Shown here piece after piece: positions 50,085 to 59,708 of a stretch of 64,000 bases of DNA. Numbering within the stretch: position 1 is the first letter of the stretch; each line of letters begins with the position of its first letter. A program made the translations under genes and the position numbers. The notes beneath the pieces were generated by a model. It was not told the DNA's origin. It worked only from the letters and a program-made list of their open reading frames with translations, and ran no database searches. The DNA is from Plantactinospora sp. KBS50 (lineage in GTDB: Bacteria > Actinomycetota > Actinomycetes > Mycobacteriales > Micromonosporaceae). Where the stretch lies: the NCBI RefSeq assembly GCF_002285795.1, contig NZ_CP022961.1, positions 6,080,001 through 6,144,000 of the forward strand. The letters are read 5' to 3'.

Positions 50085-51908
50085 TCAGGCCGGTTGCCGG
50101 TCCGGCGACGGCTCGTCGCCGCGGTCGGCGGCGAACCCGCGGACATCCAGCGCGCCCAGCCGGGCGGCGTCGGCGGTCAGGTCGTCGGGCATCCGCTGCG
50201 ACTGCCGCTCGGCGGCCACCCGGGCCAGGTAGTGCGCGACCTCCCGGGCCCGCACCGACGAGTCCCAGCCCAGCACCGAGCCCATCAGCTCGGCCGCGTG
50301 CTCGGCCGACTCGGTGCCCCGGTGGGAGGTCTCGAACGAGATCCGGGTCCGCCGGGTCAGCACGTCGTCCAGGTGCAGCGCCCCCTCGCAGCGGGCCGCG
50401 TAGGTCACCTCGGCCGCCAGGTACTCGGGCGCGCCGGCCAGCGGCGAGGCGAGCAGCGGGTCGGCGCCGATCAACGCGAGCAGGTCCGTGGCAAGGGTGC
50501 CGTACCGCTCCAGCAGGTGCTCCACCACCCCGACCGGTACGCCGTGCCGGCGGGCCAGGTCCGCCCGGTCGCGCCACATCGCGGCGTACCCGTCGGCGCC
50601 CAGCAGCGGCAGGTCGGCGGTGCGGGACGGGCGTACGCCACCGAGCCGGCGGGCCGCCCGGTCCACCACGTCGGCCGCCATCACCCGGTACGTCGTGTAC
50701 TTGCCCCCGGCCACCAGCAGCAGCCCGAGCATCGGCTCCACCACCGCGTGCTCGCGGGACAGCTTCGAGGTCGAGTCGGCCTCCCCGGACAGCAGCGGTC
50801 GCAGCCCGGCGTACACGCCCTCGATGTCGTCGGCCGTGAGCGGGCGGTCGAGCACGCTGTTGACCTGGGCCAGCAGGTAGTCGATGTCCCGGGCGGAGGC
50901 CGCCGGATGGGCACGGTCCAGCCGCCAGTCCGTGTCGGTGGTGCCGATGATCCAGTGCCCGCCCCAAGGGATGACGAACAGCACCGAGCTGGGCGTCCGC
51001 AGGATCAGGCCGGCGTCGCCGGTGATCGCCGAGCGGGGCACCACCAGGTGCACGCCCTTGGAGGCCCGCACCCGGATCCCGGGGCGCAACCCGACGTCGT
51101 TCAGCATCCGGGACATGTCGTCGCTCCACACCCCGGTGGCGGCGATCACGGTCCGGGCGCGTACCTCGAACTCGGCGTCCGCGGCGCCCTCCGGCGCCTC
51201 CATGTCCCGCACCCGGACCCCGGTCACCTCGCGCGCCTGCCGCAGCAGCCCCACGGCGCGGGCGCTGGTCGCCACCACCGCGCCCTGGCTGGCCGCGGTC
51301 CGGGCCAGCGTCACCACCAGCCGGGCGTCGTCCACCTGGCCGTCGTAGTAGCGGATGGCGCCGGCCGTGGCGTCGGCGCGGAGGCTGGGGAACACCCGGC
51401 GGGCGCCCTCCCGGCTCAGGTGCCGGTGCAGCGGCATGCCGCGGCCCCGGCCGAACAGGCCGGCGAACGCGTCGTAGGCCGCCACCCCCGCGCCGTAGTA
51501 GGCCCGCCGCAGGGCCCGGCCGGGCAGGCCGCCCGCGCCGGTGCCGGCCGGCAGCGGCACCAGGAACGGCACCGGCCGGACCAGGTGCGGGGCGAGCCGG
51601 GTGGCCAGCAGCCCCCGCTCGGTCAGCGCCTCGTGCACCAGGTGGAACTCCAACTGCTCCAGGTACCGCAGGCCGCCGTGGATCAGCTTGCTGGACCGGC
51701 TGGATGTGCCGGCCGCGTAGTCGCGCGCCTCCACGAGGGCCACCTTCAGCCCCCGGGACGCCGCGTCCAGGGCGGCACCGGCGCCGGTCACACCACCGCC
51801 GATGACCAGCACGTCGAACCGTTCGGCCCGCAGCCGGCGCAGGTCGGCGGCGCGCCGCGCCGGGGAGAGCTGGCCGGCGACATATCGGGAAACGTTCGGG
51901 TCACGCAC
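50085..51908 (-). CDS. glpD: Glycerol-3-phosphate dehydrogenase (FAD)
   Basis: A 607-residue aerobic GlpD that feeds electrons to menaquinone. The FAD-binding motif is FDVLVIGGGVTGAGAALDAA and the conserved stretch is AGTSSRSSKLIHGGLRYLEQ. RDVPNV-like N-terminal residues (RDPNVSRYVAGQLSP) are the normal start, so GTG 51908 is preferred over the GTG at 51929, which only adds seven residues. The C-terminal helical domain (DDVLTRRTRISFETSHRG, MGSVLGWD) is complete. It is divergent from the membrane subtilase. Confidence 0.92.
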   Translation of the reverse strand: MRDPNVSRYVAGQLSPARRAADLRRLRAERFDVLVIGGGVTGAGAALDAASRGLKVALVEARDYAAGTSSRSSKLIHGGLRYLEQLEFHLVHEALTERGLLATRLAPHLVRPVPFLVPLPAGTGAGGLPGRALRRAYYGAGVAAYDAFAGLFGRGRGMPLHRHLSREGARRVFPSLRADATAGAIRYYDGQVDDARLVVTLARTAASQGAVVATSARAVGLLRQAREVTGVRVRDMEAPEGAADAEFEVRARTVIAATGVWSDDMSRMLNDVGLRPGIRVRASKGVHLVVPRSAITGDAGLILRTPSSVLFVIPWGGHWIIGTTDTDWRLDRAHPAASARDIDYLLAQVNSVLDRPLTADDIEGVYAGLRPLLSGEADSTSKLSREHAVVEPMLGLLLVAGGKYTTYRVMAADVVDRAARRLGGVRPSRTADLPLLGADGYAAMWRDRADLARRHGVPVGVVEHLLERYGTLATDLLALIGADPLLASPLAGAPEYLAAEVTYAARCEGALHLDDVLTRRTRISFETSHRGTESAEHAAELMGSVLGWDSSVRAREVAHYLARVAAERQSQRMPDDLTADAARLGALDVRGFAADRGDEPSPDRQPA

Positions 51909-51968
51909 CCATCCACGGTAACCGGCCACGGGGCGGCCGGGTCACCGGCGACCCGTAGTGTTCGCCTC

Positions 51969-54587
51969 ATGCAGACCGGACCCGCCCTACCGCCGGAAAC
52001 CCCCGGCGCCGGCGGCGGCCCACCGCACGGCCCACCGCCGGGCAGCGAACCAGCGCCCGGCTGGCAGCAGCCCGGCCCACCGGCCGGCCCACCGCCGGGT
52101 GGCTGGCCGCCGGGTGGCTGGCCGCCGGGTGGCTGGCCGCCGGGTGGCTGGCCGCCCGTGCCGCCGCCGGGCTGGCAGCCCGGGTGGCAGCCCGGACCGC
52201 CGCCCGGCGGCGCGGGCGCCGTGGTCGCGGCCGTCTTCGCCGGGCTGGGCGCGGTCGTGCTGACCGTGGTCGCGCAGACGCTGGGCTGGCTGGTGGCCCA
52301 GGTCCTGCTGATCGAGGACCTGCCCACCCCCGGCTGGGGTCGCGCGCTGCCAGCGGTGCTGGCGGCCGCCCTGGCCGGCGTACCGGCGCTGCTGCTGGCC
52401 CGGCTCCCCCGCTCGGCCGCGGTGCGGGCCGCCGGGAGGACCTGGGCGCGCGGCTGCGGCGCGCTCGGGGCGCTCGGCCTGTGCCGGCTGATCCCGGTGG
52501 CGCGCAACGAGACGTACCTGGCCGCGCTGGCGGCCGTCGCGGCCGGTCTGGCCTGGGCCTTCTCCCGGGTACGCCGCGACCCGCGGCCCGGCTGGCCGAC
52601 CGCCGCGAGCGGGATCGCGCTCGCCGCCGGGCTGGTCGTGCTGCTGCCGTGGACGCTGGTCGGGGCCCTGGGCGGCACGCTGGAGACGCTGCTGGCCGCC
52701 GGGGCCGCCGCCGCCGTCGGCTGGCTCGGCTCCGCCGTGCTGGCCCCGGTACGCCGGCACGGCTACCGGACCGACCCCACGGGTCGCGCCACCGGCCCGG
52801 CACACACGGTGCTGCTCGCCGGCCTGGTCGCCGGGGTGGGCCTGCTGCTGATCGCCGGCGGCACCGGCCAGGACGGGGCACAGCTTCCCGCGTTGCTGGT
52901 GCTGCCGCCGCTCGGCTTCGCCGTCGCCGCCCTGGGCGTGCTGGCCGACCGTACCGGCAGCAACGCCGCGGTTCCCGCGGGCCTGCTGGTCGGCCTCGCC
53001 GCGGCCGGTCCGCTGGCGTTCGCCGACCCCGAGGAGATCTCGCTGCTGCTGGTCGAGGGCCGGGACGTACCGTTCTGGGTCGCCCTGGCCGCCGCCGCGT
53101 CGCTGGCCCTCGCGCTGCTGCTGGGCGTGGGCCTCGGCGCCGGCTTCGCGCGCCGGCGCATCGTCCGGCCCGGCCGCCGCGCGGTCGCGGCCGCCGCCGG
53201 CCTGCTGCTGGTCGGCACGATCGGCGGGTACGCCGGGGCGGGGCAGCCGGGCCTGTACGGCGAGCGGCTGTTCGTGGTGCTGAAGCGGCAGGCCGACCTG
53301 TCCGGGGTGGACACCGGCGCGACCGGGCCGGACGGGCGGATCCGGCGGGCCGGTGAGGTGTACCGGACGCTGGTGACCCAGGCCGAGACGTCGCAGGCCG
53401 CGCTGCGCCGCGAGTTGGACCGGCTGCATCTGGACTACACCCCGTACTACCTGGTGAACGCCGTCGAGGTGCGCGGTGGGCCGGCCGTGCGGGCCTGGCT
53501 GTCCGCCCGTGCGGACGTCGACCGGGTGCTGCTCAGCCAGCAACTGCGGCCGCTGCCCGCCCCGGTCACTCCGCGACGCGGCGCGGCCGGGCCGCCCGCC
53601 GACGTGCCCTGGAACATCTCCGCGATCGGCGCGGACCGGGCGCGTGCCGAGTTCCACGCGGACGGCTCGGGCATCGTGGTGGGCGGCTCCGACTCCGGCG
53701 CCGACCTCGACCATCCCGCCCTGGCGGGCAACTTCCGCGGTGGGGACGATTCCTGGTACGACCCGTGGAACGGCACCACCCGGCCGACCGACAACGGCGG
53801 GCACGGCACGCACACGCTGGCCACGGCGGTCGGTGGCGAACGGGTCGGGGTGGCACCCGGCGCCCGCTGGATGGAATGCGTGAACCTCGACCGCAACCTC
53901 GGCAACCCGGCGCGCTACCTGGACTGCCTCCAGTTCATGCTGGCGCCGTTCCGCACCGGCGGCGACCCGTTCACCGACGGTCGTCCCGAACGGGGCGCGC
54001 AGGTGCTGACGAACTCCTGGGGCTGCCCGGCGATCGAGGGCTGCGACCCGGCGGTCCTGCGCCCGGCCACCGCCGCGCTCGCCGCCGCCGGCGTGTTCAT
54101 GGCGGTCGCCGCCGGCAACACCGGCCCGCGCTGCGGCTCGATCAGCGACCCGCCCGCGCCGTACCCGGACGTGGAGACGGTCGGGGCGGTCGACCGGGAG
54201 CGCCGGGTCACCGCGTTCTCCAGCCGCGGGCCGGCGCCGGGCGGGGCCGACAAGCCCGATCTGGTGGCGCCGGGCGCCGGGGTGCTGTCGGCGCTGCCGG
54301 GCGGCGGGTACGGCACGCTGGACGGCACCTCGATGGCGACCCCGCACGTGGCCGGCGTGGTGGCGCTGGTCTGGTCGGCCAACCCGGCGCTGATCGGGGA
54401 TCTGGCCCGGACCCGGCGGCTGCTCGCCAGCACCGCCGGCCCGGTGGCGGCGCCGGCCGCGGAACCCGGCGACGGCGCCGGGTCCGCCGATCGGGCCGGA
54501 CGCGGCTGCGGGATCGGGCCGGACGCGAGCGGCGCCGGCCTGGTCGACGCGTACGCCGCGGTCCGGGCCGCCCGCGGCACACCCTAG
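51969..54587 (+). CDS. Membrane-embedded S8 subtilase: Pro/Gly repeat head, multi-helix domain, propeptide, protease
   Basis: An 872-residue protein with an unusual order of domains. Residues 1-80 are Pro/Gly/Trp-rich with four GGWPP repeats. Residues 80-425 form about eleven hydrophobic helices. Residues 430-540 resemble an I9-type propeptide (ERLFVVLKRQADLSGV, DYTPYYLVNAVEVRGG). A subtilase domain follows: Asp near 575 (GGSDSGADLDH), His near 613 (GGHGTHTLAT), the oxyanion Asn (AVAAGNTGPRCG) and Ser near 787 (LDGTSMATPHVAG). The catalytic unit closely resembles that of the secreted subtilase at 14 kb, including the NSWGC/NNSWGG and TGPRCG-type segments. The protease probably faces outward. 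Confidence 0.9.
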   Translation: MQTGPALPPETPGAGGGPPHGPPPGSEPAPGWQQPGPPAGPPPGGWPPGGWPPGGWPPGGWPPVPPPGWQPGWQPGPPPGGAGAVVAAVFAGLGAVVLTVVAQTLGWLVAQVLLIEDLPTPGWGRALPAVLAAALAGVPALLLARLPRSAAVRAAGRTWARGCGALGALGLCRLIPVARNETYLAALAAVAAGLAWAFSRVRRDPRPGWPTAASGIALAAGLVVLLPWTLVGALGGTLETLLAAGAAAAVGWLGSAVLAPVRRHGYRTDPTGRATGPAHTVLLAGLVAGVGLLLIAGGTGQDGAQLPALLVLPPLGFAVAALGVLADRTGSNAAVPAGLLVGLAAAGPLAFADPEEISLLLVEGRDVPFWVALAAAASLALALLLGVGLGAGFARRRIVRPGRRAVAAAAGLLLVGTIGGYAGAGQPGLYGERLFVVLKRQADLSGVDTGATGPDGRIRRAGEVYRTLVTQAETSQAALRRELDRLHLDYTPYYLVNAVEVRGGPAVRAWLSARADVDRVLLSQQLRPLPAPVTPRRGAAGPPADVPWNISAIGADRARAEFHADGSGIVVGGSDSGADLDHPALAGNFRGGDDSWYDPWNGTTRPTDNGGHGTHTLATAVGGERVGVAPGARWMECVNLDRNLGNPARYLDCLQFMLAPFRTGGDPFTDGRPERGAQVLTNSWGCPAIEGCDPAVLRPATAALAAAGVFMAVAAGNTGPRCGSISDPPAPYPDVETVGAVDRERRVTAFSSRGPAPGGADKPDLVAPGAGVLSALPGGGYGTLDGTSMATPHVAGVVALVWSANPALIGDLARTRRLLASTAGPVAAPAAEPGDGAGSADRAGRGCGIGPDASGAGLVDAYAAVRAARGTP
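52092..52151. repeat. Four 15-bp repeats encoding GGWPP
   Basis: CCGCCGGGTGGCTGG repeated at 52092, 52107, 52122 and 52137 without a change. In frame within the membrane subtilase. Confidence 0.9.
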
Positions 54588-54597
54588 GGTGACGGCC

Positions 54598-55557
54598 ATG
54601 GCCGTGCAGATCTCCGCGCTGACCGGCGGGCACCGGTCCGCCGTCATCGACCTCTGCCGGGTGGCGCTGGACCTCCCGGACGACGCCGCGGAGGCGGCCG
54701 AGATCGTCTCCTGCCTGCTGGAGCGGCCGGGCGGCGTGCTCGGTTTCGTGGCCGTCGACGGCACCGACCTGCTCGGCGTGGCGCTCGGCTCGATGTCCGG
54801 GCAGCAGCCGCCGGCCGGGCACGTGGACCTGATCGCCGTACATCCGCGGGCCCGGCGGCGAGGGTTGGCGCGGGCCCTGCTCGGGGCGCTCGAACCGGCG
54901 TTGGCGGACCGCGGAGCCGCGGAGTTCGCCCTGGCCGGCAACCCGCCGTACTACGCCTGGCCGGGCATCGACGTCCGCTACACCCCGGCGATCTGCGCGG
55001 CCACCGCGCTCGGGTACGCCCAGCACGACACCGCCTGGAACATGACCGTCGACCTGGCCGGTGCGGCCGACCCGGCGGTGCGGGACGGCCTGGCGGTGCG
55101 GGACGGCCTGGCGGACGAGCAGCGGCTGGCCGGGCGGGGCATCACGGTACGCCGGGCGACGCCCGGGGACGTCCAGCGGCTGGCCGCCTTCGCCCGGGAG
55201 GGCTTCGGCGGCTCCTGGGACGGCGAGCTGGGCCGGTCGGTGGGCCGGTCGGGCGCCGGCTGCCACCTGGCCGAGGACGGCGAGGGCGGGTTGCTGGGCT
55301 TCGCCGCGTACGGCTCGGCGCGACCGAGCTGGTTCGGGCCGATGGGTACCGCGGCGGCGGCACGCGGTTCGGGCATCGGCGCCGTGCTGCTGCGCCGCTG
55401 CCTGCGGGACCAGGCCGCGGCCGGGCACCGGCGGGCCGAGATCGGCTGGGTCGGACCGGTGCGGTTCTACGCCGACGCGGTGGGCGCCCGGATCGAACGG
55501 GTCTTCGTGCTGTACCGCAAGGCGAACACCGACAAAGCGCAGCAAAAGCCCCGATAA
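54598..55557 (+). CDS. Tandem GNAT acetyltransferase
   Basis: A 319-residue protein with two GNAT folds. The first has VDLIAVHPRARRRGLARALL, and the second MGTAAAARGSGIGAVLLRRC with a final RFYADAVGARIERVFVLYRK. The linker contains a duplicated AVRDGL (18-bp repeat near 55076). Substrate unknown. ATG 54598 is preferred with AGGG upstream; GTG 54589 is an alternative. It lies 10 bases after the subtilase stop, so it may be co-transcribed and may modify a small molecule linked to it. Confidence 0.85.
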   Translation: MAVQISALTGGHRSAVIDLCRVALDLPDDAAEAAEIVSCLLERPGGVLGFVAVDGTDLLGVALGSMSGQQPPAGHVDLIAVHPRARRRGLARALLGALEPALADRGAAEFALAGNPPYYAWPGIDVRYTPAICAATALGYAQHDTAWNMTVDLAGAADPAVRDGLAVRDGLADEQRLAGRGITVRRATPGDVQRLAAFAREGFGGSWDGELGRSVGRSGAGCHLAEDGEGGLLGFAAYGSARPSWFGPMGTAAAARGSGIGAVLLRRCLRDQAAAGHRRAEIGWVGPVRFYADAVGARIERVFVLYRKANTDKAQQKPR

Positions 55558-55615
55558 CTCGGTTCGGCCGCTGGCCACCCGGCCCACCCCTACCGTGAGG
55601 TAGGAGGTGCCGACA

Positions 55616-55942
55616 ATGACAGCGAGCGAGAAGGCCGCCGAGGACCACGGCGCCCCGGCGACGCAGGCCGGGCACCCGACGGACGCGCAGACACCGCCGG
55701 CCGGGCCGGCGACGGAAACCCCGCCGACCTCGGCCGAGGCCGGGACCGAGACCGGGGCCGAGGCGGCGGGACTGGCGGTCGACCGGATCGACTTCGGCGA
55801 CATCGCCCAACGCATCGAGATGGACAGCTTCGACCCCGACCCCGTCGTCGAACCGCTGGAGTTGGTCGATGCGCCCGTGCCGGTGCCGGACCCGCCGGCC
55901 CGCACCAGCCGGCGGCGCGGATCCGGCCGCTACCGCCGCTGA
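55616..55942 (+). CDS. Disordered acidic protein with basic C-terminus
   Basis: A 108-residue protein of unknown function. ATG 55616 has AGGAGG upstream. Residues 1-58 are Ala/Glu/Thr/Pro-rich. The middle has an amphipathic acidic segment (LAVDRIDFGDIAQRIEMDSF), then a Pro/Val/Asp stretch, and it ends TSRRRGSGRYRR. The strong ribosome site and good codon pattern support expression. Confidence 0.65.
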   Translation: MTASEKAAEDHGAPATQAGHPTDAQTPPAGPATETPPTSAEAGTETGAEAAGLAVDRIDFGDIAQRIEMDSFDPDPVVEPLELVDAPVPVPDPPARTSRRRGSGRYRR

Positions 55943-55966
55943 TCGGGATCGCGGGTCACGCCGCCG

Positions 55967-56090
55967 GCACGGTTGCCGGCGGGTCTCCCGGCGCGGTTAG
56001 CCGCTGCGCGCTCCGGGCACGGTTGCCGGCGGGTCTCCCGGCACGGTTGCCAGCGGCGTTCCGTGCACGGTTGCCGGCGGGTCCCCGGGC
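55967..56090. repeat. Five imperfect 24-26 bp tandem repeats
   Basis: GCACGGTTGCCGGCGGGTCT followed by CCCGG at 55967, 56017 and 56065, with variants at 55991 and 56041. Spacing 24, 26, 24, 24. Non-coding, between the acidic protein gene and the groEL terminator. Confidence 0.85.
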
Positions 56091-56097
56091 ATGACGA

Positions 56098-56129
56098 CGG
56101 GGGCGGGCCGCTGACGCGACCCGCCCCCG
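56098..56129 (-). terminator. groEL terminator hairpin
   Basis: Arms CGGGGGCGGG (56098-56107) and CCCGCCCCCG (56120-56129) with a 12-base loop, 18 bases after the groEL stop on the minus strand. Confidence 0.85.
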
Positions 56130-56146
56130 CTCGGTAGAGCCTGGAC

Positions 56147-57832
<1,686 letters not shown>

Positions 57833-57957
57833 CTACGCACCTTCGGACGTCACTACCTGGCGACAGTGACGTCCGCCGGCCGGGCGGAAAGCCCGCGACG
57901 ACCGGCCACGTGCCGCGATGCCCTCCGGCTCACGGCCATGGCCCTACCGCCCCGACC

Positions 57958-57984
57958 TTGGCACTCACATGGCGCGAGTGCCAA
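57958..57984. promoter_or_regulatory. CIRCE operator, proximal copy
   Basis: TTGGCACTC-N9-GAGTGCCAA, a perfect nine-base inverted repeat with a nine-base spacer. It differs from the consensus TTAGCACTC-N9-GAGTGCTAA by one symmetrical base change. HrcA binding is inferred. Confidence 0.92.
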
Positions 57985-57992
57985 TTCCTTGT

Positions 57993-58019
57993 TTAGCACT
58001 CTCACCCATCGAGTGCAAG
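57993..58019. promoter_or_regulatory. CIRCE operator, distal copy, over the groEL promoter
   Basis: TTAGCACTC-N9-GAGTGCAAG. The left arm is consensus and the right arm matches 7 of 9. A candidate minus-strand promoter lies inside: -35 TTGCAC (58018-58013), 17 bases, -10 TAAACA (57995-57990). HrcA here would block polymerase directly. The centres of the two operators are 35 bases apart. Confidence 0.85.
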
Positions 58020-58176
58020 CCGGTCTGGACCCCGTCAGCCCCATTCACCCGCCGGCCCTCGGCGACCACCAGCGCCTCCGGCGCCCGGCGCCCCGCAGGA
58101 TGGGGCCGAGCAAGAAATCGGGCGGACCGGAGACCCGGCCGCGCCGCGCCGGCAGGCAGTCCCGGCGAGACAGGTT

Positions 58177-58224
58177 GATCGTGGATTTCTGGTGCCCCCT
58201 GGGGGGCAGCGGGAATCCACGATC
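58177..58224. repeat. REP-like palindromic element
   Basis: GATCGTGGATT (58177-58187) and AATCCACGATC (58214-58224) pair perfectly, and TGCCCC...GGGGCA pairs inside. The whole 48 bases fold into one long hairpin. I recall the GATCGTGGATT core from intergenic palindromes of Micromonosporaceae; only one copy was noticed in this window. Confidence 0.7.
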
Positions 58225-58350
58225 GCCGGGTCGACAGACGCCGGGCACAGCACGGCACCGATCGGGGCCGAAGCGCGGCCACCGCTACGGCGGGCCGGGC
58301 GCCCGGCGCGCCCCGGGCCGGAGCAGCGGGACGGCGGAACGGCAGCGCGA

Positions 58351-58470
58351 TCCGCGGCGGAGTTGCAGCGCGACCCGGCGCGCGGCAGCGGAGCAGCGGA
58401 GCGGCAGTGCGACCCGCCGCGCGGCGGCGGAGCAGCGGAGCGGCAGTGCGACCCGCGCGGGTGCGACCCG
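58351..58470. repeat. 39-bp tandem repeat with a degenerate third copy
   Basis: GCGGAGCAGCGGAGCGGCAG followed by TGCGACCCGC at 58388 and 58427; a degenerate copy precedes at 58351. Non-coding. Confidence 0.75.
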
Positions 58471-58535
58471 CTGGAGAGCGGCAAAACGGCGGAGCGACCA
58501 CGCCGCGGGCTGCAGGGGTGCCCGTCGAAGCAGGC

Positions 58536-58739
58536 TCAGGCGATGACGCGGACCTGCTCGGCCTGCGGACCCTTCTGGCCCTGCGCGATCTCGAACTCGA
58601 CGCGCTGCCCGTCGTCAAGGGCCTTGTAGCCGTCCATCTGGATCGCGGAGAAGTGGACGAAGACGTCCTGCCCGCCATCCACCGCGATGAACCCGTAGCC
58701 CTTTTCGCTGTTGAACCACTTGACGGTGCCCTGTGCCAC
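58536..58739 (-). CDS. CspA-family cold-shock protein
   Basis: A 67-residue single cold-shock domain, an RNA/ssDNA-binding chaperone. RNP1 is KGYGFI (residues 13-18) and RNP2 VFVHF (27-31); the surrounding [18 protein letters not shown] is standard. GTG 58739 has GAGGAA upstream. The longer open frame upstream is out of family. The 5' region (58740-58970) is long, as usual for csp genes. Confidence 0.95.
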   Translation of the reverse strand: MAQGTVKWFNSEKGYGFIAVDGGQDVFVHFSAIQMDGYKALDDGQRVEFEIAQGQKGPQAEQVRVIA

Positions 58740-59042
58740 GGTGCACTTCCTCACATCGATGATGCGGGCCCGGGTGGACCCCCGGCCCGGCATACGCCGG
58801 CCCCGGCCGCCGGCCGAAGGCCCGTGGCGGGCCATCGAAATCGGCGGCCGAAATCGCACGGTACACGAGGCGTGACGCCCGCGCACTACCGCAAAACGGA
58901 CGCCTGACCAACCCGACCGGGTGGGGCAGCGACACCGCACGCGAAGCCGTTCCCCGGGCCGGTCCCATCGATGAGATTGGTTGTCCGAGACAACCCGCCA
59001 ACCGGGTTGCCGGGACCGCCGGCCCCGGGTAGGCATGCAGTC
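58740..59042. other. Divergent region between the csp and GNAT genes
   Basis: No gene. It includes the csp leader and the GGTTGTC inverted repeat at 58979. Otherwise GC-rich without clear sites. Confidence 0.6.
58979..58995. promoter_or_regulatory. GGTTGTC-CGA-GACAACC operator-like palindrome
   Basis: A perfect seven-base inverted repeat with a three-base centre, 48 bases before the GNAT start. Size and symmetry fit a TetR- or MarR-type operator; the regulator is not in view. Confidence 0.5.
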
Positions 59043-59678
59043 ATGACGAGCGCCCGGCGCGGTTGGTCGCGCCTGTCGTCCCCCGCGTACCCCTCGGGCG
59101 GCGCCGGCCGGCGACCGGACCGTGTCCGGGTCGACGGCCGGGACACGTCCGGCGGACGCGGCGGGGCGGTCCCGCCGGGTCCGGTCACGGTCCGCCGGGT
59201 CACCGTCGAGGACGCGGCGCGGATGCGGGCGCTGCGGCTGGAGATGCTCGCCGACTCGCCCCTGGCCTTCCTGGAGACCGTGGCGGAGGCCGCGGCCCGG
59301 CCGCACCCGGAGTACGCGGCCCGGGTCGCCGAGTGCGCGAGCGGACCGCGGCGCGCCCAGTTCGTCGCAGAGGTCGACGGCCGGTTCGTCGGGCACGCCG
59401 GCGGTACGGTCGCCCTCGACGACCCCAGCCTGACGGTGATCTTCGCCGTCTACCTGACGCCGTCCTGGCGCGGAAGCGGGCTGCTGGCCGACCTCGTCGA
59501 GGCGGTCGCCGCGTGGTCCCGGGAGTGCGGCCGGTTGGACCTGCTGCTGGAGGTGGTGGTCGGCAACGACCGCGCCGTGCGGGCGTACGAGCGGCTGGGC
59601 TTCACCGACACGGGGGTACGGGTCCCGCACCCGACCGTGCCGGTGATGACCGAGCTTCAGATGCGCCGACCGGCCTGA
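59043..59678 (+). CDS. GNAT acetyltransferase
   Basis: A 211-residue GNAT enzyme. A disordered head (residues 1-48) precedes the fold, which starts at [20 protein letters not shown]. The acetyl-CoA-binding part is [20 protein letters not shown], and [20 protein letters not shown] is the C-terminal signature. ATG 59043 is chosen with GTAGG upstream; an earlier GTG or ATG would only lengthen the disordered part. Substrate unknown. Confidence 0.87.
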   Translation: MTSARRGWSRLSSPAYPSGGAGRRPDRVRVDGRDTSGGRGGAVPPGPVTVRRVTVEDAARMRALRLEMLADSPLAFLETVAEAAARPHPEYAARVAECASGPRRAQFVAEVDGRFVGHAGGTVALDDPSLTVIFAVYLTPSWRGSGLLADLVEAVAAWSRECGRLDLLLEVVVGNDRAVRAYERLGFTDTGVRVPHPTVPVMTELQMRRPA

Positions 59679-59708
59679 GCCGGGGCCGCGGATCGGGCCG
59701 GCGCCCGG

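Noticed and set aside
48305..50146. 613-codon minus frame opposite the FAD oxidase
   Set aside because: Shadow of a well-defined flavoprotein gene.
51987..54941. 984-codon minus frame opposite the membrane subtilase
   Set aside because: Shadow frame; the plus strand has the protease triad.
55967..56090. 24-26 bp repeats considered as CRISPR or binding-site array
   Set aside because: Tandem without spacers, imperfect, between a gene end and a terminator.
58020..58535. Several open frames in the groEL-csp intergenic region
   Set aside because: All are repeat-derived Arg/Pro/Ala-rich frames without start signals.
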